64,000 nt of DNA from CAZJJK01 sp964546285 (GTDB lineage Bacteria; Spirochaetota; Spirochaetia; Treponematales; Breznakiellaceae), in NCBI GenBank assembly GCA_964546285.1, contig CAZJJK010000003.1, positions 1 through 64,000 of the forward strand, written 5' to 3'. Shown here one piece after another: positions 7,365 to 17,063 of the stretch. Under the pieces are notes generated by a model that worked only from the letters and a program-made list of their open reading frames with translations, ran no database searches and was not told the DNA's origin. The first letter of the stretch is position 1; the number at the start of each line of letters is the position of its first letter. The position numbers and the translations under genes are program-made.

Positions 7365-9688
7365 ATGAGCGATTATTTGGACCCCAACAACGAAGAACTT
7401 CTTAAGGACTTTTTCAGCGAAGCTCAAGCTCAGGTAGACAGTCTTGAGCGGAATATCCTTGTGCTGGAAAACGAAAGCGCTAATCGAGAGGCGGTGGATG
7501 AGATCTTTCGGGCCGCCCACACCCTTAAAGGGGGCGCCGCTACCGTTGAGATGTCTGAACTCGCGGAATTTACTCATATTGTGGAAGATGTGTTGGACGC
7601 TATACGTTCCGATGTCGTGAAGGTAGATGAAAATATCGTCGACGCGCTTCTGGCGGCTATAGATACTATAAAAGCGATGCTTTTGGAGCGCATGAACGGG
7701 GGCGTTTATCGCGAGGATTATAGTTCCTTAGAGGATACTCTGCGAGCGCTTCTACCGAACGCCGGCCCTAAAAAGCGTCAAACAAAAAGCTCCGCTAAAA
7801 AACCAGTTCAGAAGGCTGAACTTCAGGGCGATGCGGCCTTAACCGAGTACGAATTATTGGAACTGAGGGAGGCGGCTGAAGCTGACTCCATGATCTATAA
7901 AGTATCCGTGAAATTTAATGAAGATAATTTAATGAATACGGTCGGCGGTATCCAGGTGTACGCCGCGCTGAAAGAAGCCGGTTCTATATTAAAAACCGTT
8001 CCGGATTTTGAAAAGCTGTATGAGGATAATTTTTATCCCATCGTTGATTACTATCTAGCCTCAAATAAATCCGAAGACGCCCTTCAGCGTTTTATCGCTA
8101 TTCCTGATGTTACTCTTGGCGCGGATATTAAAGTGGTCGCTCCCNNNNNNNNNNNNNNNNNNNNNNNNNNNNNNNNNNNNNNNNNNNNNNNNNNNNNNNN
8201 NNNNNNNNNNNNNNNNNNNNNNNNNNNNNNNNNNNNNNNNNNNNGGACGAAGCCGATATAAACAAAAAAGACGCGGAAGCTAAACGCGCCGGCCGCGACG
8301 CGGGGGCCATCCTACGGGTAGATTCCAAACGTATCGACAATCTCCTGAATCTTGTTTCGGAAACGGTCATAACTAAGGCTACCTTCAATCAAATCTCCAA
8401 TCAATTTGGGGAATTGATGACTACTCTTCAGGCTTCCGAAAGCTCTTATCGGGAAAAGGTGAAAGATCTTTTTGATTCCTTGCCTGAGTATTTAGAAAAT
8501 ATCAGAGAAGGGCGGTCTATCAAGGAAATCAAAAAGGAAATCAATGAACGGTACGGCGATCTTTTTTCCTTGTTTGACAGTTTTGAAACCGCTCTCAAAA
8601 CCAATGTGGGGAAATTTCGCTCCACGGCTCAGAATCTAGGACGGATTACCGGAGAGCTTCAAGAAGGGGTAATGCGGATTCGCATGGTTCCGATTAGTCA
8701 AATTTTTAGTCGTTTCCCGCGCTTAGTGCGTGATTTATCCAAAAGTCTTAATAAAAAGATTAATTTGCTTATAGAAGGCGAGGATACGGAACTGGATAAA
8801 TCGGTAATAGAAGATCTACTTGATCCTATTATGCACTCGGTCCGTAATTCTATAGATCATGGCATAGAAAAACCGGAGCTTAGGCTGGAAGCTGGCAAGA
8901 GCGAAACGGGTGAGGTCCTCTTAAAGGCCGGTAATGAAGGCAATATGATCATTATCGAGATAGCGGACGATGGCAAGGGTATTGATGTGGAATCTGTTCG
9001 TGCGCGCGCGGTGGAACGCGGGCTTATCCATCCGAATAAATTCTTGACCGATATTGAAGCCTACAATCTTATATTTGAGCCGGGTTTTTCCACTTCTCAA
9101 ACCATATCGAACATTTCTGGCCGAGGGGTTGGCCTTGATGTGGTACGGCGTCAGATAGAAAAGCTGAACGGGACCGTTTCCGTGTCTTCCGAACCAGGTA
9201 AAGGAACGAAATTCACCATTAAGCTGCCGCTTACCTTAGCGATTATTCAGGGCCTGTTAGTAAGGGTTGGAAAAGAGGTATATTCCATACCGATAACCTC
9301 GGTTATTGAAAGCCATCGAATTAAGCCGACGGATATAAAGATGATTGATAATTACGAGGTGTTTAATATTCGTAATGATGTCATCTCATTGTTGCGTCTA
9401 AATAGGTTATTTGGCATTAAGACCGCCGAACATAGCGAATTCCATTTTGTCGTTATCGTGGGAACGGCGGAAAAGAAGGTCGGCTTGATGGTGGATAGCC
9501 TTATCGGTGAGGAAGATGTGGTTATTAAGCCCTTGCGCGACCAGTTTACCAACTCGCCGGGCATAGCGGGAGCCTCCATCCTAGGCGACGGATCGGTTTC
9601 ATTGATTATCGATGTCAGTCAGCTTTTGGATTTAGGGCTTAGGAAAGAACTTGAGGAACGCCGCCGCCGCGAGGCGACGATACGGTAG
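7365..9688 (+). CDS. cheA: Chemotaxis histidine kinase CheA (interrupted by an assembly gap)
   Basis: Autophosphorylates at a histidine and passes phosphate to CheY in chemoreceptor arrays. Before the gap 260 residues are visible: the P1/HPt domain with phospho-His52 (AAHTLKGGAA), a basic Ala/Lys linker, and a P2-like domain (IYKVSVKFNEDNLM onward). After the gap 480 residues cover P3 dimerisation (RIDNLLNLVSE, RMVPISQIFSR), the P4 ATPase (N-box HSVRNSIDHGIE, G1 DDGKGID, G2 GRGVGLDVV) and a CheW-like P5. The frames on the two sides of the 100-N run do not match, as expected if the run is a placeholder. The start ATG at 7365 is set by the family N-terminus (MSDYLDPNNEELL). It lacks a clear Shine-Dalgarno, and an in-frame ATG at 7293 is the alternative. 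Confidence 0.93.
8145..8244. other. Assembly gap (100 N) inside cheA
   Basis: A run of exactly 100 N, the usual placeholder for a gap of unknown size. The reading frame changes across it, so its true length is not 100 modulo 3. Missing sequence belongs to the P2-P3 linker of CheA. Confidence 0.98.
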
Positions 9689-9698
9689 CGGGGACTAC

Positions 9699-11024
9699 AT
9701 GGAAACCAATTTGACAATGCCTGTCGTTGACGCTCCTGAGAAAAAGGAACGCGGCGAGGCGATCGATTTTAAAATGGTAACTTTTTCTTTGGCTGGCAAG
9801 GATTACGGCATCGATATCATGAATGTGAAGGAAATCGCCAAGGCGTCCAAATTTACCTATGTGCCAAACGCGGCCGGATATTTGCGCGGCGTGTATAATC
9901 TGCGCGGCGATATTATTCCGGTGATCGATCTCCGGGTTTTCTTCCATTTGCCGGCGGAACGTAAGTCTGAGGACTCGTTGGAAAGTATGCTGATCCTTCG
10001 TGTCGGGGAACAGGTCTTTGGCGTGATCGTTGATAATATCGATAAGGTCGTCGGTATTTCATCCTCCGTCATACAGCCACCCCATCCAATTTTTGGCGAT
10101 ATTAATATTAAGTATATTCGCGGCGTTGTGGAGAACTTGGGCAATCTATATATCATATTGGATATAGATAGGATATTTGCCGTCAAAGCCGAAACAAAAA
10201 AGCGGGTTATTATGGACAGCGGGGCCGATACGGTCCAGCTTGAAGTTGTTGAGCGGGAGAGCCCAAAAGAAGAAATACGCGGCGGAGAAACCGATAAGGA
10301 TTTTATAAATGAAACCCTAGCGGCTTTCCAGAATTTTCATGTAAGCGCTATCAATTATTCATGGGCGGAGAACCGCTTTGAGCAATGGAAAAAAGAGCGC
10401 AAGGGGCAAACTCTTCAAATAAGAGACGCCGAAACCGCGGCTGATTATCTTAAGGATTTTTATTCTCCCTATACCTCGGAATTGTGGTCGCAGGATTATG
10501 CCAACGCGGTGTATGCCGCTCTGCCGGATGTACCTTCCAAGACTATTCAGGTTTGGAATCCTGGTTGTGGTAAGGGGCATGAAACCTTTTCCTTCGCTGT
10601 TGTGTTGCGAAAGCGCTATCCAAACGCCAGAATAAAGATCTGGGCGAATGACGGCGATCTATTATCAATTTCGACGGCCCCCAACATGGTTTTTGAATTT
10701 GAAAGCGTCAGCGAGTTTTATCGCGATTTTATGGTGAAGGGCCGCAATGGATACGCTTTCAACCAGCTTATAAAAGATTCTATCATGTTTGAGTATCATG
10801 ATATTCTCAATATCAATCCCTTCAGCGAGTTGGATTTTATTTTAGCCCGCGATTTATTATCTTTCTTGAAGCCTGACGATCAAACGGCCGTTTTTGGCGA
10901 TTTTGTTGAAAAGCTCAAAAGTTATGGCGTCGTATTCTTAGGGCGAAACGAACGGCCGCCTAACGAGGCCGATTGGAAAGCCCTAGCCGCCGATCCCGTG
11001 TCGGCCTATATCCGCGCTGAATAA
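9699..11024 (+). CDS. cheW: CheW fused to a CheR-like methyltransferase-fold domain
   Basis: Coupling protein joining CheA to chemoreceptors. Residues ~15-170 are a CheW domain (VTFSLAGKDYGIDIMNVKEI, YLRGVYNLRGDIIPVIDLR). From ~220 to the end (441 aa in all) there is a CheR-type methyltransferase fold: IQVWNPGCGKGHETFSFA resembles the SAM-binding loop, and IWANDGD and FILARDLLSFL match later CheR landmarks in degraded form. The N-terminal receptor-binding helices of true CheR are absent. Treponema is known to carry such CheW-CheR-like fusions; whether this copy methylates anything is doubtful. The ATG at 9699 follows GGGGAC and lies 10 nt after cheA; an earlier in-frame ATG (9651) overlaps cheA and is unlikely. 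Confidence 0.9.
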   Translation: METNLTMPVVDAPEKKERGEAIDFKMVTFSLAGKDYGIDIMNVKEIAKASKFTYVPNAAGYLRGVYNLRGDIIPVIDLRVFFHLPAERKSEDSLESMLILRVGEQVFGVIVDNIDKVVGISSSVIQPPHPIFGDINIKYIRGVVENLGNLYIILDIDRIFAVKAETKKRVIMDSGADTVQLEVVERESPKEEIRGGETDKDFINETLAAFQNFHVSAINYSWAENRFEQWKKERKGQTLQIRDAETAADYLKDFYSPYTSELWSQDYANAVYAALPDVPSKTIQVWNPGCGKGHETFSFAVVLRKRYPNARIKIWANDGDLLSISTAPNMVFEFESVSEFYRDFMVKGRNGYAFNQLIKDSIMFEYHDILNINPFSELDFILARDLLSFLKPDDQTAVFGDFVEKLKSYGVVFLGRNERPPNEADWKALAADPVSAYIRAE

Positions 11025-11071
11025 GCCGTGTCTAAAAAAGCGCGGTTATCGATTGCCTAAAGGAGCAACGG

Positions 11072-11536
11072 ATGAGAGTTGAATACATCAATCCCTTTGT
11101 GGAAGCCGCTTTTAACGTCTTAAAAGAAGTTCTCAATGCCGATATCCGCCGGGGTGACTTATATTTGCGTTCCAATACCATGCCGGTGCTCGGTGTTGCC
11201 GCCCTGGTCGGTTTAGCTGGAGATGTGGAAGGAAGAGTTTTGTTCGATATGTCCAAAGAAACCGCTTTATCGGTCGCCTGCGCCATGAATGGTGAGCAGT
11301 TGCCGGGTTTTGATGAACTGGCTAAGGCTACTATTACCGAATTAGCCAATATGATTACCGCGCAAGCGGTTACTAAACTTCATGATTTAGGTTTTAGATT
11401 TGACCTTACGCCTCCGGCTTTATTTACCGGCGATAATATGGAGGTGTCAGATCATGAAGTGGAGGCTTTAATTGTGCCAATGGAAGTACCTCAAGGAAAG
11501 ATCGAGATTAATGTCGCTGTTCGGGAACGGGTATAG
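11072..11536 (+). CDS. cheX: CheY-P phosphatase CheX
   Basis: Dephosphorylates CheY-P and so resets the chemotaxis signal; spirochaetes use CheX where enterics use CheZ. The 154 residues match the CheX family: INPFVEAAFNVL at the start, GLAGDVEGRVLFDM in the first half, and the ExxN catalytic signature as ITELANMITAQA near residue 90. AAAGGAG precedes the ATG by a few bases. It is the third gene of the che operon, 47 nt after the fusion gene, with cheY directly downstream. Confidence 0.93.
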   Translation: MRVEYINPFVEAAFNVLKEVLNADIRRGDLYLRSNTMPVLGVAALVGLAGDVEGRVLFDMSKETALSVACAMNGEQLPGFDELAKATITELANMITAQAVTKLHDLGFRFDLTPPALFTGDNMEVSDHEVEALIVPMEVPQGKIEINVAVRERV

Positions 11537-11547
11537 GACGGTTGTCA

Positions 11548-11985
11548 ATGAAAACCAAACAGGATTTTCCATCCATAAATGAACGCGACCCTGAAGGGAT
11601 GAAACCCGACGGTTCCGCTTATAAGGTGCTAGTGGTGGACGATTCCATGTTCGTCGCCAAACAGATTGGTCAAATCCTAACCTCTGAAAGCTATGATGTG
11701 GTAGCCACCGCGATGGACGGCGAGCAGGGCTTGGAGAAGTATAAAGAGCTGTATCCCAACGTTGACTTGGTTACTATGGATATAACCATGCCTAAGATGG
11801 ATGGCATCAGCGCGTTGGAAGCTATTATGGCGTTTGACAGAGACGCCAAAGTGGTAATGATCAGCGCCCTGGGCAAGCAGGATTTGGTGAAAAAAGCGCT
11901 TTTGCTTGGCGCCCGTAATTATATAGTTAAGCCGCTTGATCGAAAGAAGGTGTTGGAACGGATTCATCAGGTCTTGACGAAATAA
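11548..11985 (+). CDS. cheY: Chemotaxis response regulator CheY
   Basis: A single receiver domain that, when phosphorylated by CheA, binds the flagellar switch. It has 145 residues. The acidic pocket is VVDDS near residue 27, the phospho-acceptor is Asp78 in TMDITMPKMDG, and the switch residues are VVMISALG and the IVKPLD lysine. About 20 extra N-terminal residues precede the domain. I chose ATG 11548, which has AGGA 9 nt upstream; a TTG two codons earlier is possible. It lies 11 nt after cheX. A perfect hairpin follows directly. Confidence 0.95.
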   Translation: MKTKQDFPSINERDPEGMKPDGSAYKVLVVDDSMFVAKQIGQILTSESYDVVATAMDGEQGLEKYKELYPNVDLVTMDITMPKMDGISALEAIMAFDRDAKVVMISALGKQDLVKKALLLGARNYIVKPLDRKKVLERIHQVLTK

Positions 11986-11989
11986 AGCC

Positions 11990-12014
11990 GCGCGGCTATA
12001 AAGAATAGCCGCGC
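11990..12014 (+). terminator. Hairpin after the che operon
   Basis: GCGCGGCTAT (11990-11999) pairs perfectly with ATAGCCGCGC (12005-12014) around a 5-nt loop. No T-run follows, so termination strength is uncertain; it may instead separate or process the tRNA transcript just downstream. Confidence 0.6.
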
Positions 12015-12030
12015 CTTAGGCGCGGGTTTC

Positions 12031-12104
12031 GGGCGGTTAGCTCAGTTGGTTAGAGCACCAGTATGACACGCTGGGGGTCACAAGTTCGATTCTTGTATCG
12101 CCCA
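12031..12104 (+). tRNA. tRNA-Val(GAC)
   Basis: A 74-nt cloverleaf. The acceptor GGGCGGT pairs with ATCGCCC. The D-arm is GCTCAGTTGGTTAGAGC. The anticodon stem CCAGT/GCTGG encloses the loop ATGACAC with anticodon GAC (reads GUC/GUU). The T-arm is ACAAG-TTCGATT-CTTGT. The discriminator is A and CCA is not encoded (ATT follows). It is flanked on both sides by strong hairpins. Confidence 0.95.
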
Positions 12105-12141
12105 TTAAAAATATCCGATTAGTCTCGATCCGCGAAAACGC

Positions 12142-12171
12142 GATGCCTAAAAATGAGTAATTGTAGGCATC
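12142..12171 (+). terminator. Hairpin after tRNA-Val
   Basis: GATGCCTA (12142-12149) pairs with TAGGCATC (12164-12171) around a 14-nt AT-rich loop, followed by GGGTTTCTT. A plausible terminator of the tRNA transcript. Confidence 0.5.
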
Positions 12172-12238
12172 GGGTTTCTTAAGCGAAAGAGTAAGTTTTG
12201 AAATTAGTCAGCGTTCCAATGAAAACTCAAAACTAGCT

Positions 12239-12265
12239 TATCTGGCGCACTACGCGCGCCAGATA
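12239..12265 (-). terminator. Terminator hairpin of the chemoreceptor gene
   Basis: TATCTGGCGC (12239-12248) pairs with GCGCCAGATA (12256-12265), a perfect 10-bp stem with a 7-nt loop. It lies 28 nt beyond the stop of the minus-strand chemoreceptor; on that strand a TTTTGAGTTTT stretch follows. Confidence 0.65.
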
Positions 12266-12293
12266 AAGGGAAAAACGCGATTACTGGCTCGCG

Positions 12294-14345
12294 TTAGAAT
12301 TCTTCAAAGTCTGAATCCTCCGTTTGTTTACTTACCACAAGTTCCACCGGAATGATACGTCTTTCCTTTTTGGGCGTCTTGGACGTCGGCGCGGAATCCG
12401 ACGCGTTAACCAAGGCTGTCACCTCTTTCTTTTTGGCTAAGTCTGCCCTTAGCGGCTGGTTGGCGTTGGCTGGCTTTTTTGACGCGTTGCTTGCCTTATC
12501 CCGCGCCGTATCCTCCGTTTTTTCCTGGCCGCCAAGTTTGAAATAAGCGATGGTGGATTTAAGGTCGCTTGATTCTCCTGACAATTCCTCCGCCATCCCA
12601 GCCATTTCCTCACTGGCGCTGGCGTTCTGTTGAATAACCGTGTCCAGTTGTGTCATAGCTTTTTGAATCTGTTCTATCCCCAAGCTTTGTTCTTGCGAGG
12701 CCGACGCTATTTCCTGCACCAATTCGGCTGTCTTTTTGATATCCGGCACAATCGCCCCTATAACGCCGCTCGCGTCGCTTGCCGCCGTCATCGTCATTCG
12801 GGATAACTCAGTAATTTCGGAAGCGGCCTTCGCCGACCTTTCCGCGAGCTTCCTCACCTCCGAGGCAACAACGGCAAAACCCTTGCCTGACTCGCCAGCG
12901 CGGGCGGCCTCTATAGCGGCGTTTAGCGCCAGCAGGTTCGTTTGGCTGGCGATGTTTTCTATTATCGATATTTTTTCAACGATTTGTTTCATCGCGTCCA
13001 CGGATTTGGTGACCGCCGTATTGCCGCGCTCGGCGTCCTCCGCCGCTTTTATCGCCATGCCTCCCGTGGTATGAGCGTTATCGGCGTTCTGCTTTATCGT
13101 GGAACTCATTTGTTCAACGGAAGCTGATATCTCTTCCGCGCTTGCCGCTTGTTCGGTGGAACCCTGGCTAAGCTGCTGAGCCATAGAACTGATGGATTCG
13201 CTTCCGGAGGAAACTTTGGCGGTGACAGTTTGGGCGTTTGTAGCGACGGTCCCTAAGCGCGCTATCATGGTTTCTATAGCTCTGGAAAGATCGCCTATCT
13301 CGTCGCCTCGGGATAGAAGCTTTTTTTCCACGCGTACGCTAAGGTCGCCCTCGGCAAGGAGCAGGGTATACGCGGTTGTCGCACTGAGAGGCTTGCTGAT
13401 GGATCGAGAAAATAAAAAGAGGGATATAAACGCGAGTATTAGAGATATAGTCATGGTGAGGAAAACTATCATTTTTAAATAGTTAGCGGCCTCCAAAAAC
13501 TCGGTTTCGGACATAACCGCCGCGACTATCCATCCGTTAGCGGGTACAGGGAAATAGCCGCATCCGTAAGCCGTCCCTTCATGGATGAAGGCCGTCCCGC
13601 CTGGTTCGCCCGTCAATATGCCCCGCGCCAGATCTTCCCAGCCCGGCATATCCTTGACGTTTTTAGCTAACATTATCTTTTCATCAGGATGGAATACGAT
13701 GAGTCCCGTTTTGTCCACTACCATGAAGTAACCGGAATCGCCCATTTGGTACTGAGCCAGCTCGCTGAGATTGTTGATAGGATTGATATAGACGCCGCAT
13801 ACGCCTATGATTTTTCCGTAGTCGTCCGTCACGGGAGAGCTTATTCCGGCGTTGGGTGGATTTTTACCATCAATAATAACTTGACCTATGGTCGCTTCGC
13901 CGACGATCGCTGTCTTGTAAAAAGCCATATCCGAAACATTTAAGCCGACTATTTCAGGTAGGGAGCAGCTAACGACCCTCCCTGAAGCGTCTATTATGGA
14001 GATCGCGTCAAATAGGGAAGCTAGGTCCGGTTTTGTATTGATAGCCTGGAGTTTCGCGTTTAATTCTCTTGTATCCCTTTCCGTTATTTGCCCTTTATTC
14101 GCTTTTTCAAGAAAATTTGTAATGTCAGCGTCAACCGACAATCCAATAACAAAACGCTTATCGCTTTGTAGCCGAAGTTCAGTGTAATTCGCCATGCTGC
14201 GGGCCATATTATCCACGTTTTCCGTGGCAAGCCGCGTCATGCCGCTGGTGGAGTTTAAGGAAGTGATAATGCCGATTATATTCATTGGAACGATAAAAAT
14301 GGCCATGCCGATACCGAGAATCTGACCTCCAATCCTGATACGCAT
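12294..14345 (-). CDS. Methyl-accepting chemotaxis protein with periplasmic Cache-type sensor
   Basis: A membrane chemoreceptor that signals to the CheA/CheW array. In 683 residues I see: an N-terminal membrane helix (residues ~8-30); a dCache-like periplasmic domain (ISIIDASGRVVSCS, PVTDDYGKIIGV, YFMVVDKTGLIVFHPDE); a second membrane helix near 290-315; HAMP; and the conserved cytoplasmic hairpin (NLLALNAAIEAARAGESGKG, VRKLAERSA). A Lys/Ala-rich tail ends in DSDFEEF. The tail does not match the NWETF pentapeptide well. GGGAGG precedes the ATG. It lies opposite and next to the che operon, with its own terminator. The ligand cannot be told from sequence. Confidence 0.93.
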   Translation of the reverse strand: MRIRIGGQILGIGMAIFIVPMNIIGIITSLNSTSGMTRLATENVDNMARSMANYTELRLQSDKRFVIGLSVDADITNFLEKANKGQITERDTRELNAKLQAINTKPDLASLFDAISIIDASGRVVSCSLPEIVGLNVSDMAFYKTAIVGEATIGQVIIDGKNPPNAGISSPVTDDYGKIIGVCGVYINPINNLSELAQYQMGDSGYFMVVDKTGLIVFHPDEKIMLAKNVKDMPGWEDLARGILTGEPGGTAFIHEGTAYGCGYFPVPANGWIVAAVMSETEFLEAANYLKMIVFLTMTISLILAFISLFLFSRSISKPLSATTAYTLLLAEGDLSVRVEKKLLSRGDEIGDLSRAIETMIARLGTVATNAQTVTAKVSSGSESISSMAQQLSQGSTEQAASAEEISASVEQMSSTIKQNADNAHTTGGMAIKAAEDAERGNTAVTKSVDAMKQIVEKISIIENIASQTNLLALNAAIEAARAGESGKGFAVVASEVRKLAERSAKAASEITELSRMTMTAASDASGVIGAIVPDIKKTAELVQEIASASQEQSLGIEQIQKAMTQLDTVIQQNASASEEMAGMAEELSGESSDLKSTIAYFKLGGQEKTEDTARDKASNASKKPANANQPLRADLAKKKEVTALVNASDSAPTSKTPKKERRIIPVELVVSKQTEDSDFEEF

Positions 14346-14643
14346 GAAAACCTCCCTATTTCTCTGTCATGAGTCCTGGTGAAAACGTGAAAAACAACGT
14401 TGGGCGCGGGGGAATTTAGTCGTGAATGATGGGGCCCCTTAAAGAAGCGGGGATTTAACTCTCCGCCTTAGTTATTTTTGAGGAGCCTTTCCCGCAAGGC
14501 AAGATATAATTTAGTATATGGTTACTTTTTTCGCTGTCAATGATGGGTATATTCATAAAGCTGTTAGTTTGCGCTAAGGCGAAGGAACTAAGCGGATTTT
14601 TATCTTTGTTCTATAATTACACTACACGTGGGGGTCTCTTGTA

Positions 14644-14661
14644 CTGTTGCCAATTTTGTTG
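14644..14661 (-). repeat. Dispersed terminal-repeat copy B (diverged)
   Basis: CTGTTGCCAATTTTGTTG, two mismatches to the 18-nt core CTGCTGCCAATTCTGTTG. Same orientation as copies C and E. Confidence 0.5.
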
Positions 14662-14885
14662 TGAAAGGTCCCGATTTTTTTTATTCATATTTTTATCGGT
14701 GCTTGGTCTACAACCAAGAGCCCAAAACGACAAGATAAAATAGCCGCTTCAGGGAAACCATTCGCCTTCTCTCGTTTGATCATTGATATCGCTGGAATCT
14801 ACTATAGTTGTGACTGTGAAATTAGCCTTGCATAAGTAAGGAAATTAAGCATCTTTACACTGAGGCTGAGCGTAAAGATTACTAA

Positions 14886-15210
14886 CTGCTGCCAATTTTG
14901 TTGCAACCTAGTGCCGTTTATTTATATAAAAAGGAATACGGTTTTAATATAGGCGCACGCTATCCTTTGGTACCGACTTATAATTGCCTGGCAGCTTAGC
15001 ATTAAGCCACATTTGTTCTTCCAGTACTCTGTATCAACATAAACATGTGGCAAACCAATCCTGCTGGACGTTAGGTTCTACAGTTTAATTAGGGGACTAA
15101 AAAGGCTTAGCTAGAGCCGGTTCTGCCTATAGATCTGTAAATGGAATTTTATAAACCCATGTCGGATATGAAAAAACGCTTATTAATTTTTTCAACAGAA
15201 TTGGCAGCAG
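14886..15210. mobile_element. MITE-like element bounded by inverted copies C and D
   Basis: Left end CTGCTGCCAATTTTGTTG (14886-14903) and right end CAACAGAATTGGCAGCAG (15193-15210) are inverted, 17 of 18 positions matching, enclosing about 290 bp without coding capacity. The same sequence sits next to a gene tail at the window start and alone at 52525. No clear target-site duplication is visible, so it may be decayed or the two ends may be independent. Confidence 0.5.
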
Positions 15211-15617
15211 TATATAAAGAATAACGTCTTCTCGCGCCTATTATAAAGCCTTAGGAGCTCAAGAAACCCGACAGTCCTATGGTCATCGCGAATGTTGCGC
15301 TTATTCCGAGAGGTGTTTACTATCGCTTGAAGCTCCGTTCGCTTTTCCCTCGGACCCCCATTACCCCCTATCGCGTCGTTTGATAAAGGGGGCGGTGTGG
15401 CGGGTGTGGCGCGCGTCGAGAATTGTAAGTGTAGTAAAAAAATAGTACCTAATGAAGCTTCTTGGACTATATTCGCTTTTCTTCCATTATGTGGTCGCTA
15501 ATCCATAACTCTTTGTAAATAATATAGTAAGTATAAATAAGTTCATATCGCGGTTCCGTGTTATCGTACACGCCGCTAAGTCCTAAGAGATTTTGAAGCG
15601 ATTGCGTGTTTTTTCAC

Positions 15618-15646
15618 TTGACGGCTGACACTATATTATTTACCAT
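15618..15646 (+). promoter_or_regulatory. Candidate promoter of the sugar-binding-protein gene
   Basis: TTGACG (15618-15623), 17-nt spacer, TACCAT (15641-15646), about 40 nt before the ATG. The -35 is good and the -10 is weak. An AAGGAGGGA ribosome site follows. Confidence 0.5.
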
Positions 15647-15685
15647 GAGTCAGTTTTGCATTCATTGCAATAAGGAGGGATCTGT

Positions 15686-17045
15686 ATGAAACGAAAATTG
15701 GGTATCGTTATCGGTCTTCTTTTGGTCTGCTGCGTAGGCCTGCCTCTGTTCGCCGAAGGTGGACAGCAAGCCGCCGCTCCCGCGGCCAAAAAGGTGATTA
15801 ACCTCTGGAGCTTCACTGACGAAGTGCCGAAGATGCTCGAGAAGTACAAAGAACTGAATCCTAGTTTTGATTATGAAATCAAAACCACCATTATCGCCAC
15901 CACTGATGGCGCCTATCAGCCCGCTATTGACATGGCTCTGATGGGTGGCGGCGACGGCGCTCCTGATATGTACTGTGCCGAATCAGCGTTCGTGCTCAAA
16001 TACACCCAGGGCGACGCTTCCCAGTACGCCGCGTCCTATAAGGACCTTGGTATTGATGTCGACAAGCTGCTCAAGCAGGCTGACATCGCCCAGTACACGG
16101 TAGATATCGGCACCAACAAGGCCGGTGAGCTCGTCGGTCTCGGCTATCAGGCCACCGGCGGCGCGTTCATCTATCGCCGCTCCATCGCCAAAGNNNNNNN
16201 NNNACGTGTGGGGCACCGATGATCCGGCCGTCATCAAGACGAAAGTCGGCCCGGGCTGGGACAAGTTCTTTGAAGCCGCCGCGGCTCTCAAAGCCAAGGG
16301 TTACGGCATCGTATCCGGCGACGGCGACGTATGGCACGCTGTTGAAGGCGCTTCCCCGAAGCCGTGGGTCGTTGACGGCAAGCTCTATCTTGATCCGTCC
16401 CGCGAGGCTTTCTTGGAAATCGCCAAGAAACTCAAAGACAACGGCTACCACAATGACACCCAGGACTGGACCGACGCTTGGTTCGCCGACATGAAAGACG
16501 CCGGCCCCAAGAAGGTCTTCGGTTATTTTGGTCCCGCGTGGCTGATCAACTACGTTATGGCTGGCAACTCCGGCGGCACCAAGCCCGGCGAAGGCACCTA
16601 TGGCGACTGGGCCGTTTGCGAACCCCCCGTCGGCTTCTTCTGGGGCGGCACCTGGGTTCTCGCCAACAAGAACAGCCCTGTTAAAGAAGCGGTTGGCGAC
16701 ATCATCGAATGGATCACCTTGGACAGCTCTGAAACCGGTCTCCAGTACTACTGGGCGAACGGCACCTTGAACGGCCCCGGCGGCACCAAAGACACCGTCG
16801 CTTCCGGCACCGTCATGAAGAAGTCCAATGGCACGCTGCCCTTCCTTGGCGGACAGAACATGTTTGACGCGTTCGTTCCCGCCGGCGCTTTCGCGACTGG
16901 CCGCAACAAGCACCAGTACGACGAAAACATCAACAGCACCTGGCGCGGCCAGGTCCGTGAATACACCGCTGGCAACAAATCACGCGAAGCGGCTATTGCG
17001 GACTTCAAGCAGCAGGTTAAGGATGCTCTCGACCTTCCCTATTAA
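15686..17045 (+). CDS. ABC transporter sugar-binding protein (small assembly gap inside)
   Basis: Periplasmic solute-binding protein of the carbohydrate (family 1) type that hands a sugar to the two permeases downstream. The signal peptide MKRKLGIVIGLLLVCCVGLPLFA is followed by a linker and NLWSFTDEVPKMLEKY, typical for the class. 169 residues are visible before and about 280 after a 10-N gap; the frames differ, so the gap length is wrong. WGTDDP and the WGGTWVLANKNSP segment resemble family hinge and binding regions. Codons strongly favour C-ending forms (AAC, GGC, CTC), unlike the AT-rich permeases, consistent with very high expression. Strong AAGGAGG site. The substrate is unknown. Confidence 0.88.
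16194..16203. other. Assembly gap (10 N) in the binding-protein gene
   Basis: Ten N. The reading frame is inconsistent across it by one base, so the true gap is a different length; it is not evidence for a frameshifted gene. Confidence 0.97.
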
Positions 17046-17063
17046 ATAATCTGATGTACTAAT

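Larger units (their letters stand above)
14346..15685. other. 1.3-kb gene-free region with dispersed repeats
   Basis: Between the divergent chemoreceptor and sugar-binding-protein genes I find no credible CDS: the short open frames lack ribosome sites and family features. The region holds repeat copies B, C and D, of which C and D face each other like a MITE, a bulged C/G-rich hairpin near 15360-15395, and the promoter of the binding-protein gene. It looks like a landing zone for mobile DNA. Confidence 0.7.

Noticed and set aside
14540..14743. A 67-codon open frame in the gene-free region.
   Set aside because: Low-complexity, Cys/Phe-rich translation with no ribosome site or domain; it also runs across repeat copy B.
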